A stretch of 64,000 bases of DNA from positions 1,426,001 through 1,490,000 of the forward strand of contig JANATG010000005.1 in the NCBI GenBank assembly GCA_029449235.1, written 5' to 3'. Numbering within the stretch: position 1 is the stretch's first letter; every line of letters begins with the position of its first letter. This stretch comes from Linnemannia schmuckeri (lineage: Eukaryota > Mortierellomycota > Mortierellomycetes > Mortierellales > Mortierellaceae). Shown one piece after another: positions 1 to 11,195 of the stretch. The notes under the pieces were generated by a model, which was given only the letters and a program-made list of their open reading frames with translations, made no database searches and was not told the DNA's origin. Both the position numbers and the translations under genes were made by a program.

Positions 1-3000
1 GGCCGGAGTCGATGGCTTCTTGGGCGCCTTCTTTGCCTTGGCTATCGTTGGCGGTGGGGGCGCTTGCTGTTGCTGCTGATGTTGTTGCTGTTGTTGTTGC
101 TGTTGTTGTTGCTGCTCTTGCTGTTTCTTCTGCTGTGCTAATGCTGCAGCATTCGCTTCCTTGAGAGCACTGCTAACAAGATGTGCCAGCGCAGAGTTGT
201 CGTTCTCGAACGTCGTCGTGTTACCAGCCGTCAATGATCCGTTTCCAGTGCCTGCTGGCGCCTTGGCCATGGTTCCTAATATCGTGCTCGCAGAATTAGA
301 CTGAAAATCTCCATCGTCTTCGACATCCTCATCGCTGTAATCGTCAAATTCCTCCACTTCCGCCTGACGGAGCAATTCCTGGCGATAGGCTCCTCCCTTT
401 CCCTTGCCGAGACCAAGCCCCATCGCTGGACGACCGCCTCCTTTACCCTTTCCAAGTCCAAACCCTCCCTTGCCTCTTCCTGTTCCTGGTCGGCTTGCTA
501 GCTTAGCGACCCCAGACTCATCGGCACCCTCATCGCCCTTTTTCTTGCGTGACTTTTTCACTGACGCAGCTTTTGCTTTCGTCACAGCAAGCGAGCCAAG
601 CGACGCCTCCGACATGACTGAGGGTTGGCTGCCCAGAGACATAGGCGCGCCTACGATTCGTCCCGCTCCAGGGTTGGTGCCCAAGATGTTGCCAGCGTGT
701 GCAACATTCATCGAGGCCATCGCCGACGCTGGGTCCAGTCCCTTTGCGATCGATTTCCTCCTCGACTTGATAGGTCCTCTTCCTGTCACGCCGGGCTTGA
801 GTGGGTCGGCAAAAGCAATGTTAGGTGAGAGTGAACTTCCTGGACTTGAGTTCGAAGGGTGACCTCCAGTCTTTGTTAAAACTGATCCACTGTCAGAGGG
901 AGAAGCCCGATGAGGTGTTGGCGTAATCTTGAACGAGGAGGTAGTGCCGTATGCTTGTCTGGGGTCGTCTGTCGTTCCGCCGGCTGCTGCGTTCGCTTTC
1001 CGCTGGGCCAGTTGCTGTTGAACAGCTCTGGCCAATGATGACGAACCTGCTCCTCCGTGACGCTTCAACTTAATCACAGTTGCTGAACCTCCCACACCTC
1101 CTGGGCTAGCCACGCCTGATCTGACCTGAACTGCGGATCCCGCTCCTTGACCGTTGTTCACAGTAATGTTGGTGGCAACTCCCGTCCGAAGACTTGTTTC
1201 CTGACCTCCCTGTCGCTGAACTTGTGCTGTAGGGCTTCCAGAGGGCGAGTGGGACATGCCCACGCCAGGGAACTGAGTGAGCGCCGCAGGATTCGCGACT
1301 GGATCCCCACTGTCGATTAGGGTAGTATGAAGATGCTCTCCTGACATGACGATTTGATTCCTTCCGTTCCTGCTCACTGTCGTTACGGAGGGTGGTGGAG
1401 GGAACTATCTCGTTATAAACATGTAAAATGAGACGAGGTCAGTAAGTCCTATTCACAATGAACTGCAATCCATGTGACAATCGTGTATATTCATCCAACT
1501 TACAACGCGGTTTGGCTGATTAAAGTGCAGTGCCGACCAAAGTGGGTAATCCCGCTCCAGCTGAATAATGACGTCCTCAATGATACGAATTCGCTCAGCA
1601 ATGGTGCAGACAGGAACAGCCGCTATGATCAAACAATCGTAAAACGAATATTAGCACTCCTTCAAATAATCATCCATTTCTCAAACGTCGACGCTTCATT
1701 TAAATTACCAAAGCGAAGGTTCAAATGAACTTGAATATTTCGCAAACGCTCGTCCAGTCCATTGCTTGTCATTGACAAATCACTCTGCTGGGCGTGAGTC
1801 TTTGGATTCGTTTTTGTGAGCGCCTCATTCTTGACCGTCTCCAGCTTCATTTGAATAGTTCTGTTAAGTTTTCGGGCATCCACTCTTGCACATCCGTCAT
1901 CTTCGGCATCAGCACCCTGAGCGTCAGCGTTTGTTCCTGATGGTTCGACATTGGGAACGCGACCTTTGATGAATTCTTGTCGATTACTCTCGTTGATTTG
2001 TTCTCTCTTGTTGGCCATGAACTGAATCATCCGTTCCTCAATCTCGTCCCGTGTAGCATTCTCGAGAACCATTCCGCGCGCATCATTGACTCGTCTCCGC
2101 TTAATGGCATCATGGCCATCTGCAGTTCCTGAAGTAAGATCACCGCTGCTACTATTTTGTCGTTTGGTGGCTCCTGACGAACTATCGCTCGACGTGCTTG
2201 CTGATCCAGATGTCGACTCCTTAAAGGTCATAGCACAAAATAAGCAAAATTGGGTTTAGACAAGTTTGTAAACAGAAAAGAGAAGTACAACACAGGTTTT
2301 ACTTCAGTGCTTTTTTTTTTTTTACCTGCAAGAGCCTTGTAAACTTCTCAATGATCTTCGGGGCATTTTCCTGCTGAGTTTTCGAAAGTACCAACTCCTC
2401 TGCAGCCATCATGCGACTTGATTCCACAAATCCTAACTGTTGTTAATGAACATTCAAAATAACGCATGTCAGATTCACAAATGAAGATAGTGTATCCATA
2501 AGCTAAGATAACTGTTTCCCTGTGTTCCTGGGACTAACCTCCGAAAGCATGTTGACCAATATATCCTGCCAGGGTACCAAAGTTGCAGTCGAGTGTGATA
2601 TCTTTGCGCCTATTTTCCCATGCAGATTGGATGTTGTTAGATGTTTGCGATGGACATTAATTGATGAAACTTATTTTGTAATTTTCACGTTGTATATCTC
2701 TCACCTGGCAGGACACTGCTTGATTGCGCATCTTCAGCCCGGGCAACCAATACATCCGGTTTTGTCACTACTGGTACTTGAGCATTCAAGAGTCCTGAAT
2801 CTATTGTTTCCGCAGTCCCTAGTACGAGAAATTCCGAAAAGAAAAGAAGAAATGCCGTTGAGAACCCAATGCTTGACCGACAGTGCTTTCAGTTCTAAAA
2901 CTGCTCCATGCCTGCGGTCTTCCACTGTAGCTTGTCCACGCACCTGTAATAAGTCCGTTATCCATGACAATAAATTCGTCATTCGCCGCGTTGACGGAAA

Positions 3001-3424
3001 GATCCAGTCCTGGCAAAATAGATACTCCAAATCCTGTCGGCACGGTTGTTGTCAGAGGTGTCAAGTCGACTGATGGTATTGATGGAGTTATTGCGACGCC
3101 GTGGCTCGGCTCGATCAAGGACGAAGGGTCTTGAGGCAAAAGATCAGCCGCTGACAAAATTGGAGCGTGGGCGATATCGGAAAAGGCGAGGTCCTGAGTA
3201 TTAGTATTGGTGCTGGCGAGGACCGCCTTGTCGACTTCGGTAACAAGGCGGGTTGTAGTTGTTACAGATAGATTGGACGGTGTTGGTGGGTTTGTTCCAT
3301 TGACTTGTATGCTTTCACCGGCGACAGGAGCGATGGCAGGATTAGGTAAGGAACCGGAGGAAGTTGTTGGAGTGGTCGAGTCGGTCATGATGCTGTCTGG
3401 TGCTGCGCCGGCAGGTGGTTCCAT
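1..3424 (-). CDS. MBIP-like protein (ATAC-complex subunit type), 3' end outside window
   Basis: The start ATG is at 3424, and splicing gives one open frame that runs off the left edge. I place exons at about 3424-2955 (ending LITG), 2825-2707, 2616-2539, 2438-2327, 2222-1687, 1637-1505 and 1406-1. The N-terminus is Ser/Thr/Pro-rich and disordered. The core carries a helix, IEERMIQFMANKREQINESN, then LDERLRNIQVHLNLRF and RIRIIEDVIIQLERDYP. That order resembles, from memory, metazoan MAP3K12-binding inhibitory protein 1 (MBIP), a subunit of the ATAC histone acetyltransferase complex. The C-terminal part is low complexity: SPGSS-type repeats, a GKGKGG-rich stretch, an acidic patch and a polyglutamine run of about 20 residues near position 100. 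It diverges from TOM22. The family call rests on motif resemblance only, and the long C-terminal extension is not typical of animal MBIP. Confidence 0.5.
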
Positions 3425-4015
3425 TGGCAAAAAGTCTATTATTGGGTGAAAGAAGTAAAAAGGAGAAGGGACCGGCGTCCTGGAGCCCTGTGTTGCCGGC
3501 GTTGGAGGGAGTGTGCGGTTCCTGTTACAAAAGTGACGGGTTTCTGGTTTGTCCTGTTCCGTTTGTTTGATGTAATGAACGATGACGACGGTGTGCAGGT
3601 AGTGAATAAAAGAAAGAGGGGGGGGTAGGTGCTGCCAAGCGAGTGAAGAGGAGTGTCCAGGTTGCTATTCACGCGCAACGAAAAGAAAGAAAGAAAAGAA
3701 AAAAAGATGAGTGGTGGTGGGAAGGAGGTGTGAGAGGGGTCCAGTGCGAAAGAGAGACAAACAAGAAAGGGTGTCACTTATCAAAAGGCAAAAAAAAGAG
3801 CGCGTTCGAAGTTTGAACTCTCACTGTCAGCAAAAGAAGCAGTCTCACAGTTCCAAAAAGTGGAGAGACAGATGACGACCAAAACAATTCTGGCCTGTCT
3901 AAGCCATTCATTTGCTTAGGCTGGGTAACGGAAGAACAAGAATAAGAAGGAAGACCCACTGTCCACCCTTTCTTCAAACACTTACACCCTACAAACTCAC
4001 ACACATACATTTACC
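3425..4015. promoter_or_regulatory. Shared divergent promoter between MBIP-like gene and TOM22
   Basis: This 591-bp gap separates two start codons pointing away from each other, so it must hold both promoters and 5' leaders. It is purine-rich near the MBIP-like side, meaning pyrimidine-rich on that gene's coding strand. The TOM22 leader is CA-rich just before its ATG. I see no convincing TATA box. Confidence 0.4.
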
Positions 4016-4535
4016 ATGGTCAAACTCGAAGAAGTCTCGCTCGATCACGTTGAGGAGGAGGAATACACCGACACCGACTCCTCTTCCGTGTACTCCTCCG
4101 ACGACGACGAGGACGATGTCGACAACATTGAGTCGATCCTCGATCGTGTCTGGGCCCTTCAGGATGTCATCCCCGCCAAGACTCGCAAGTCCATTGCCGA
4201 CAAGTGCTCAACCGTCTACGGATGGGGAAAGACCTCCGCAAACTTCCTTGGAAACTCGGCCTGGGTCCTCACCACCTCTGCCCTCCTCCTCGTCTTGCCT
4301 CTCATGATTGAGCTCGAGCACGAGCAGGGTCTGATCGAGTACGAGAAGATGCAGCAGCAGTCCACCCAGGTATGGTTCTGACAGAGGACGACAACACTCG
4401 TGTTTTATTGGAAACATTGCAAGTAAAAATTATTCACTCTTTTTCAATTGTTCGTTCGATGTCATATAGATGCTCTCCCAGCCCGCTGGACAGCAGAAGA
4501 AGCAGACCACTGGCATTGTTCCTCCCGGCTTCTAA
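4016..4535 (+). CDS. TOM22: Mitochondrial import receptor subunit Tom22
   Basis: Two exons, 4016-4369 and 4470-4535, joined by a GT-AG intron, give about 139 aa. Tom22 is the central receptor and organiser of the TOM complex in the mitochondrial outer membrane. The sequence shows the expected layout: a strongly acidic cytosolic N-terminus (EEEEYTDTDSS and a DDDEDDVD run), the family stretch WALQDVIPAKTRKSI, a single hydrophobic segment SAWVLTTSALLLVLPLMIE, and a short Q-rich intermembrane-space tail ending IVPPGF. Length and topology match fungal Tom22. The reading frame is open only if the intron is removed; otherwise it stops at TGA right after the donor. Confidence 0.93.
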
Positions 4536-4991
4536 AGGACATATCACACACACACATGCCGTCGTTTTTCCGGATAGACAATTGTTGTGACCTGTAGAGA
4601 CTCGCCAGCAAAAGAAAGAAGGAAGGAAACCACCAAACACGCCACGACTGACCTTTTTTCTTGAACGGCATACGACGCAGGAGCAACCTTGGGATCTGGA
4701 ATGGACGGACCGTTATCATATGTCAAACATCAGAGACTCGACTATCATTCACCACACCAACACTACCTCCAACATACATTATCATCTCTGCCTATTCTTT
4801 GTATTCACTTTCCCATCCACTACACTCACTCATTAGACATTTTGCAGTTCGTTTTCTGTACCGTTTTCTTTGTACCATTAAAATAACAGACCATGGACAC
4901 AACGCTCCATCGTGAGACACACCTCTTTTTTCACATTTGTTGGTTATTTGGCTTGCTGTGTTTTTTATTTGTTCTATATGGCAAGTTAAAT

Positions 4992-6753
4992 TCACTGAGC
5001 ACTGGATTTCCGTTTGCCGCTCTTGGCTTTTGAAGAATTGACGCCTGATCTAGCCTCCTCCAATGCCTGTCGCTTCTGCTTCTGGATTCTCTTCTTCTCG
5101 CCGTACTGTGCATCTTGGAGTGCCTGTTGTGCAATGAATCATTCGACAAGAAAATGTTAATACCATAATTAACGAAATGGTTATGAGCAGCGAACATCAA
5201 GTGCGGAGCAAATTCACTTACCATTGTAGCAGCACGCTTGGCTGATGTGACTTCGGTCAAAAGTTCCAGAGCCTTATTCTCTGAAACGGGGTATTCGCCC
5301 ATTGTCTTGTCTGAAAGTCGCACATGCGAGAAAGAAGGAAAGAAAGAAAAGTCAGTGACGATACTTAACTTGTAGTTATACGAGAGTGGCAATGCAGCTC
5401 GACAGGATTTGAACTTACTTATCCTGCTCTCGATATCGTGAACCAGTTCGATATCACGCTCAGAAACCATTGAGATAGCCTGACCTCCTCGTCCAGCACG
5501 AGCGGTACGACCGACTCTGTGAATGTAGTCTGTGGGGTCACGAGGGATGTCGTAATTCAGAACCCACTGCACACTTGGAATATCGAGACCACTAAAAGGT
5601 TGAAAGTAAGCAATCATGTGAGAACTGATGCGCCCAAGACTGAGAACAAGAACACCAATCGACCGCAGCAAAGAGTGGTTAAACTCACCGAGATCCAACA
5701 TCTGTGGCAATCAAGACAGAGATAATTCCTCCACGGAACTTGGCAAGCGAATTGAGACGCTCTTGCTGCGACATCTCCGAGTGCAACGCTGTACATGCGA
5801 TACCCAACTCTCTCAACATGACTCTAAGTGTCTCGGCAGTCCTGCATCGTCCTGTAAAGATAATAATCGATTTCTTAGTAAAGTCCTCCGAACGAAGCAA
5901 ATACGCGAGGTACGTCTCTCGGAGGTGGGAGGGTATAAAGATATAGGATTGGGTCAAAGTCTTAACAGTCGAGACGTTGGTCTTGCACTGGTAGACAAAT
6001 GGTAGCAGCTTGGTAGAGTTGTCGGTGGGTCCTGCAAGCTCCAAGACGGCGTCAGTCATTGTGGCGGTGAAAAGCAAAGTCTGACGCTTCTTGGGGAGCA
6101 CCTCCAGAATGCCACCCAAATCCTCTGCAAAGGTCTCTGTCAAAAGTCTATCAGCCTCATCCAGCACGAGGAACTTGACCTTGGACAAGTTCATAGAATC
6201 TCCTGAAGAGTTAATGTGATCCCGAAGTCGGCCAGGTGTGGCAATGATAATGTGAGGGCGCTTGGAGAGAGCAATCGCCTGGGTCATCATGTCCAATCCA
6301 CCGACAACGACCACATCTTTGAGGTTGATTGTCTTTCCTAGAACGTTGAACTGTTCGGCAATCTGGAAAGCCAACTCTCTGTAAGACCATGAAAGAAAGT
6401 AATGGTCAGCTATGTGATCCCTCTGCTTGGTAAGCAAATGACAAATGGCATGTGTGTCCGGTGAAACATATCAGTACCTGGTAGGGGTCAAGATGACAGC
6501 AAAGACTCCATAGGGATCCTCGGACAGCTTTTGGAGAATAGGAAGAGCAAAGGCAGCAGTTTTACCAGAACCAGTCTTAGCTCCTCCGATGACATCCTTG
6601 CCAGCCAGAATCTCTGGGATACACTTGGTCTGAATCTCAGAGGGGGCAGTGATCGACATGGCCTTGAGAGCATTGACCAACCAAGACGCCAGTCCAAGCT
6701 GTCCAAAGCTCAATGTCGACTTAAACTCTGGCTCCTCCTCCTCCTCCTCCTCC

Positions 6754-6785
<32 letters not shown>

Positions 6786-7043
6786 CTCTTCCTCCTCCTC
6801 TTCCTCCTCCTCTTCCTCCGCCTCGTTTCCTTCCTCGCCTCTATCCTTGTCATCTTCACTACCGTCCTGCTCGTCATCCTCCTCATCTTCGTTCTCATCC
6901 TCGTTCTGTTCCTCCTCGTCGGCCGAGATATCCTCCTCCTGCTCTTCGGATTGAGATCCCTGGTCGGACTCTGAGTCCGGCTCGTGGACAGGGGAAGGCA
7001 GCTTTTCTGACTTTTGACGCTTTGTGGGTCTTGTTGCTGCCAT
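4992..7043 (-). CDS. DBP8: DEAD-box ATP-dependent RNA helicase Dbp8/DDX49
   Basis: Five exons: 7043-6478, 6378-5689, 5591-5419, about 5310-5221 and 5126-4992. Dbp8 acts in the nucleolus in 40S ribosomal subunit and 18S rRNA maturation. Visible helicase motifs in order: Q motif (PSEIQTKCIPEIL), Walker A AKTGSGKT, PTRELAF, TPGR, DEAD, TAT, then C-terminal RecA motifs RGLDIPSVQWVLNYDIP and HRVGRTARAGRGG. The tail EKKRIQKQKRQ is lysine-rich, as in DDX49. The N-terminus carries an unusually long acidic run (over 30 consecutive Glu) encoded by a CTC/CTT trinucleotide microsatellite at about 6728-6820, which is probably length-polymorphic. Dbp8 is favoured over Dbp4 or Rrp3 by overall length and the C-terminal stretch EYPVSENKALELLTEV. 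Confidence 0.87.
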
Positions 7044-8860
7044 GGTGAAGAGTATAGAGTAGTGTGTTTGAAATGAAGTGTACTGGTGAAGAATAAGAGA
7101 AGGAGTTGCCGTGTTGACAAAGAGGGTGAATGAAACGAATGGCAAAAGGCACAAAAAAAGAAAAGAAAATAAACAAGTGACTGCTGTCATTCATATGCTC
7201 ATATTCACTTTTTTGGCAATTCGATCAGTTGGTGGCGCTTTTTCAAGACACGCAGAGGGAAGGGTTAAGAAATCAAGCCTTGACCTTTGGCGCACATACT
7301 TCCTGTCACCACTCACACCCTCCGCACACATTCATATTTCTCGCCCTCACAGGTGCTCATGCTCACCATTGTTTCTTTCTTCTTACCTTTTCTTTCGCCG
7401 TTCACAAACAAAGTGCATTTCGCAAAAAGGATCGAGCACAAATGAGAGATAAAAAAAGTCCCTCTCAGCAGTGATGCGAATGGAGCGGGTATTTCTTCCC
7501 TCCTTTCTTTCTCTTAACTGTGCCTGAAAAAAATAGCACCCGTGAAGAAAGTTGCATGAAGATGAACAAAAAGACACAAACAATCATATTCACGCTGACC
7601 AACAGTTTTTACAGAAAAAGAGATCGAGCGTCAGTGCCACCGTTGTTCCTGCATGAGACGCGTGTCTTTGAATTTTTTTTGAGTTCAACTTCGCACGAAC
7701 CTCTTCTCTTTCCCTCTCTTTCTCCATCCTGTATCTCGCACATGTTTGCCTTGCAAATTAACTTGTAATCCACATTCACTTTGGTTGGTCAGGCCACTTC
7801 TCAAGTAGCTCTTGTAACTTCAAAGAGACAAACAAAAGCAGGGACCTAGATAAACACAAGAACTAACCTAGCCGACATTTATCATTGGCGTAAAGAGACA
7901 CACATGAGTGCATGATTGTTGTTCTTTTCCACTAGAGTAGATTAATAGAGCATAGAGTTGTAAGCTTGAAGCCGTTCTGGATGAGATGAGAGTATGAGTA
8001 CACACGTCAAGTTTTTCTTCTGAGTTCAACTGAGGTTGAAGAATTAGATGTCAATTGGTACCACAATAATAAAGGTAATCCTTCGACGTGGTCGAAGCTG
8101 GCTTGTAAAATGAGAGGAAGAGGGAAAGAGGACGGCTGTGAGACAATAAGAAGGTTAGAATGCAAAAAAAGAGAGCCGACATGGGCGTCACCTCTGCACA
8201 ATGATGTTGTAAATCATGCCTGAAAAGAAAAAGAGCAAAAAGTGGAATGTTTGCGTGCAACCGTCAAAACAAAGGAAAATCACTCGCAATTCGACCGACA
8301 TGCAGGTCGGTTGGACAAACAAATAAACAAAAAGTAGGGATTTCGGCGATGAGAGGGAGGAGAGATTATAACAAAGCGGTGACCTTTCGGCTATTCGTTG
8401 CTGTTCGTAGGACCCTCGCTGTTGTCAGTTCATTAGTAGGTCTATCTTCTTTTATTCACTGGGCACTGGAAGGAACAACACTCTTTCGATTGCTTGTAGC
8501 TGCTTATTGTTTTTTGTTTTGTTCTTTGTTAATCATGGATAAGTTGTGATGAGGAGCGTGTGCGTATGTGTGCATTTTGTCTTTGTCAAGGATATCCATT
8601 GCATTACTGACGATGCATAATTCATTCCACCAGTCCAAACCGTATGTCATGTTTAACCTGGCATTGAAAAGAAGAGAAAAGAAAGCATGCGCTGCCTGCC
8701 CTTTTTGACACCAACATGCGTTACGCGCCTCTCCTTCGCTCTTTCTATCCCACACTTTCACTCACAAAGCACCTGCCCAGGACAACGTTCATACCCCACG
8801 TCCTCGCCGAGCTTTTTTTCTCACTCCGCATCTCCTCAGCGCTACTGCCGAACCATCCTT
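7044..8860. other. Intergenic region between DBP8 and the DUF3712 gene
   Basis: About 1.8 kb between divergent genes. It contains pyrimidine-rich tracts and scattered short open frames with no recognisable domain or coding bias. I see no RNA gene or repeat here. Confidence 0.5.
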
Positions 8861-8866
8861 TATAAA
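8861..8866 (+). promoter_or_regulatory. TATA-like box upstream of the DUF3712 gene
   Basis: TATAAA lies 124 bp before the start codon and is followed by a strongly CT-rich leader, a common arrangement for highly expressed fungal genes. Position and sequence only; not tested. Confidence 0.5.
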
Positions 8867-8989
8867 CGCTCTTTTTCTTCTCTGTCATTATTTCTCTCCT
8901 TTTTGTTGTTCTTTCTTCTTCAGACTGACATCTCTATCCAACCACACCGTTCCCTTCCCTCTCCTCCCCTTCCCTATCCTTCCATCGCC

Positions 8990-11004
8990 ATGAAGTTCTC
9001 CCTGAAGGTTGCTGCCATCGGTGCTATCTTGGCCTCAGTCGCCGTTGCTGCCCCCATCGAAATCGAAAAGCGCGATGCCAACTCTGATCGTATCGCCGCC
9101 TGCTTCGTTGCGTACGTCTCCTTATTATGCTAATCAGTCCTACTGACAGCAATTGAAATATAGTAACATACTAATCTTAACTATCTCGTCGCGCTTATGT
9201 TTCCACATAGTCTCATCTTTACCGGTGCATGGCCCGGAAGTTGCCAGGCCGCTGTTTCTGTAAGTGTTATTGAAATCGTCAACGATACACTCTTATCTTG
9301 CTTGCCCTTGCCGCGTTTTGACAATTGAATTGACACGTCTTTACCTCCTTTTTTTTCTTGTCGTCGCTAAACGTCAATCACATCCATTCACATTCTATGC
9401 CAATCGCCCATACTCTCCATCCATAGGTCAGCGTTGGTCTGATTCAAGCCATCAAGATCAACCAGATGTCTATGGACTTTACTCCCACCAACCCCTGGGC
9501 ACCCACCACCTCGTCCAACAACATCGTCGCTACCATGCTCTCTATTCCCGGCATAACCCTCCCTATCAACTCAATCCGTCAGCACATCATCATCGCAGTA
9601 AGTATCTCATTCTTGTCTTTTTCCTTTGTTTGTGTTCTTCGGATAATTGTATCTTCTGTTTATTTACCATTTGTCACAGCAGCGATCACTGTGTTTGTAA
9701 TGATATTTGTTTATTGTTTGTGCATCCGCAAGCAACAAACAAACAATAACAGCTCTTTTTCTTCCTTCTCTTATCGTCCCTGCTGACACTTTACTCTCAT
9801 CTTTTTTCAACTGTATTCCCATAATCCTTCATAGGATGGCGGGGTCCAACTCGGCAACATTGACACCCCTTGGTCCGCCGCAAGCGTCCAAGGAAGCACT
9901 CTCACCACCTCTTTCCCGAGTTCAACTCTAAACATCTTCCCCGACGCCCACGCAGCATTTACCAACTTTATCGGTGTCCTCTCCGCCTCCGCCACCCACA
10001 ATGTCACTCTCCAGGGCGCTGTCGACGCCAAGCTCAACCTGGGCATCTTTGGCCAACTGACCATCCCCGATATTGGCTTCAAGACCACGACCACCTTCCA
10101 GGGTCTCAATGGCTTGAAAACCGTTGACTATATCTTTCTCGTCGACACCGACACGAGCACGGTCTTTGGCACCATCTTCATGTCGGCTATTGTTAACATC
10201 AAGAACCCGTCCAACTTGACTCTCAAGCTCGGAACTGTCACCTTTAACACCACCTACAATGGTGAGTACGTCGGGCCTTCGACCATCAAGAACATGGTCC
10301 TCGTCCCCGGAAACAATTACCTCATCTCCTCCACTACCCTGGACACCTCCATCACTGGTGTTACCAGTCTCCTGAACCACCTTGGCTCCGGCGATGCGCT
10401 CTTGACCCTGTCCACCGACGCCAACACCTCTACCAACGTCGCCCTAAACGCCGGTCTTGCCGCCGTCAAATCTCAGATGACCATTCCTCAGAACTTTGGT
10501 TCCTCCGCCATGTCTCAGCCCCCTTACAAGAATTGGTCCCTCAAACTCCTCCCCACAACCCCAGCCGACTATATCTTCCAGGCCACCGCCACCTTCCAGT
10601 CGCCCTACTACGGTTACCCCCTGCAAATGGTCCACGCTCTCCCAGAGTTCCAGGACAACTACATCCAAGCTCTCGGCATGAGCACTGACAGTAACCAACT
10701 TCGTCTCTTCAACTTCCTCGATACCCTGACCTACAACATCAAAGGCGACGGCACCGCCACCGTCACCTTCAACATGCAGCTCAACAAGGGTGGCCTCGCC
10801 CGCAAGCCCATCCTTCAGAAGGTTGTCGACTTTGCCAACGCCCATGGTTATATTACTACAGAGTTCATGTGGTATGCAGAAGTCATCCTCAACAACGACG
10901 GTGTCCACCGCCTCGTCGACTGGAGCAACCTCGGAATCGGCGCCTCTAACCCCATACAGATCAACGTCGGCCCTGACTTTGCCGCCATCATGAATATCAC
11001 TTAA
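8990..11004 (+). CDS. Secreted DUF3712-domain protein
   Basis: Four exons, 8990-9111, 9211-9259, 9427-9597 and 9835-11004, keep frame and give 503 aa. The N-terminus is a clear signal peptide (MKFSLKVAAIGAILASVAVA) followed by an IEIEKR Kex2-type site. A second hydrophobic stretch (ACFVALIFTGAW) comes just after it and could instead anchor the protein. The rest is rich in beta-strand-prone Thr/Asn/Val and contains the NVTLQGAVDAKLNLGIFGQL and SAIVNIKNPSN type motifs that I associate with DUF3712, a family often expanded in Mortierella-like fungi. Many N-x-S/T glycosylation sites are present. Biochemical function is unknown; a cell-surface or secreted structural role is only a guess. Confidence 0.8.
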
Positions 11005-11091
11005 ACGCAAACTAGTTCCTCCTTCAACCTCGCCTTTTATCCTTTTGTTTGTTTTTCCCAAGCGTCCTTTATTTTCTGCTGAGGATGCAGA

Positions 11092-11097
11092 AATAAA
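11092..11097 (+). terminator. AATAAA polyadenylation signal after the DUF3712 gene
   Basis: A canonical AATAAA about 90 bp after the stop and about 100 bp before the stop of the convergent ATG18 gene. The two transcripts therefore probably end within or across a 192-bp gap. Confidence 0.5.
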
Positions 11098-11195
11098 AAA
11101 AAACATCCATGTACACCCTTTCTCATCAATATCCGTTTTTATTTTCGCAAAGGAAGTATGAAAAAAGACAGCACCCCTCTTGTTCAGATGACCTC

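Noticed and set aside
404..862. 152-aa + strand open frame
   Set aside because: It is the antisense shadow of the MBIP-like C-terminal exon; the - strand frame links to a spliced, motif-bearing gene.
6649..6954. Poly-Ser + strand open frame
   Set aside because: Produced by the microsatellite coding the poly-Glu run of DBP8 on the other strand.
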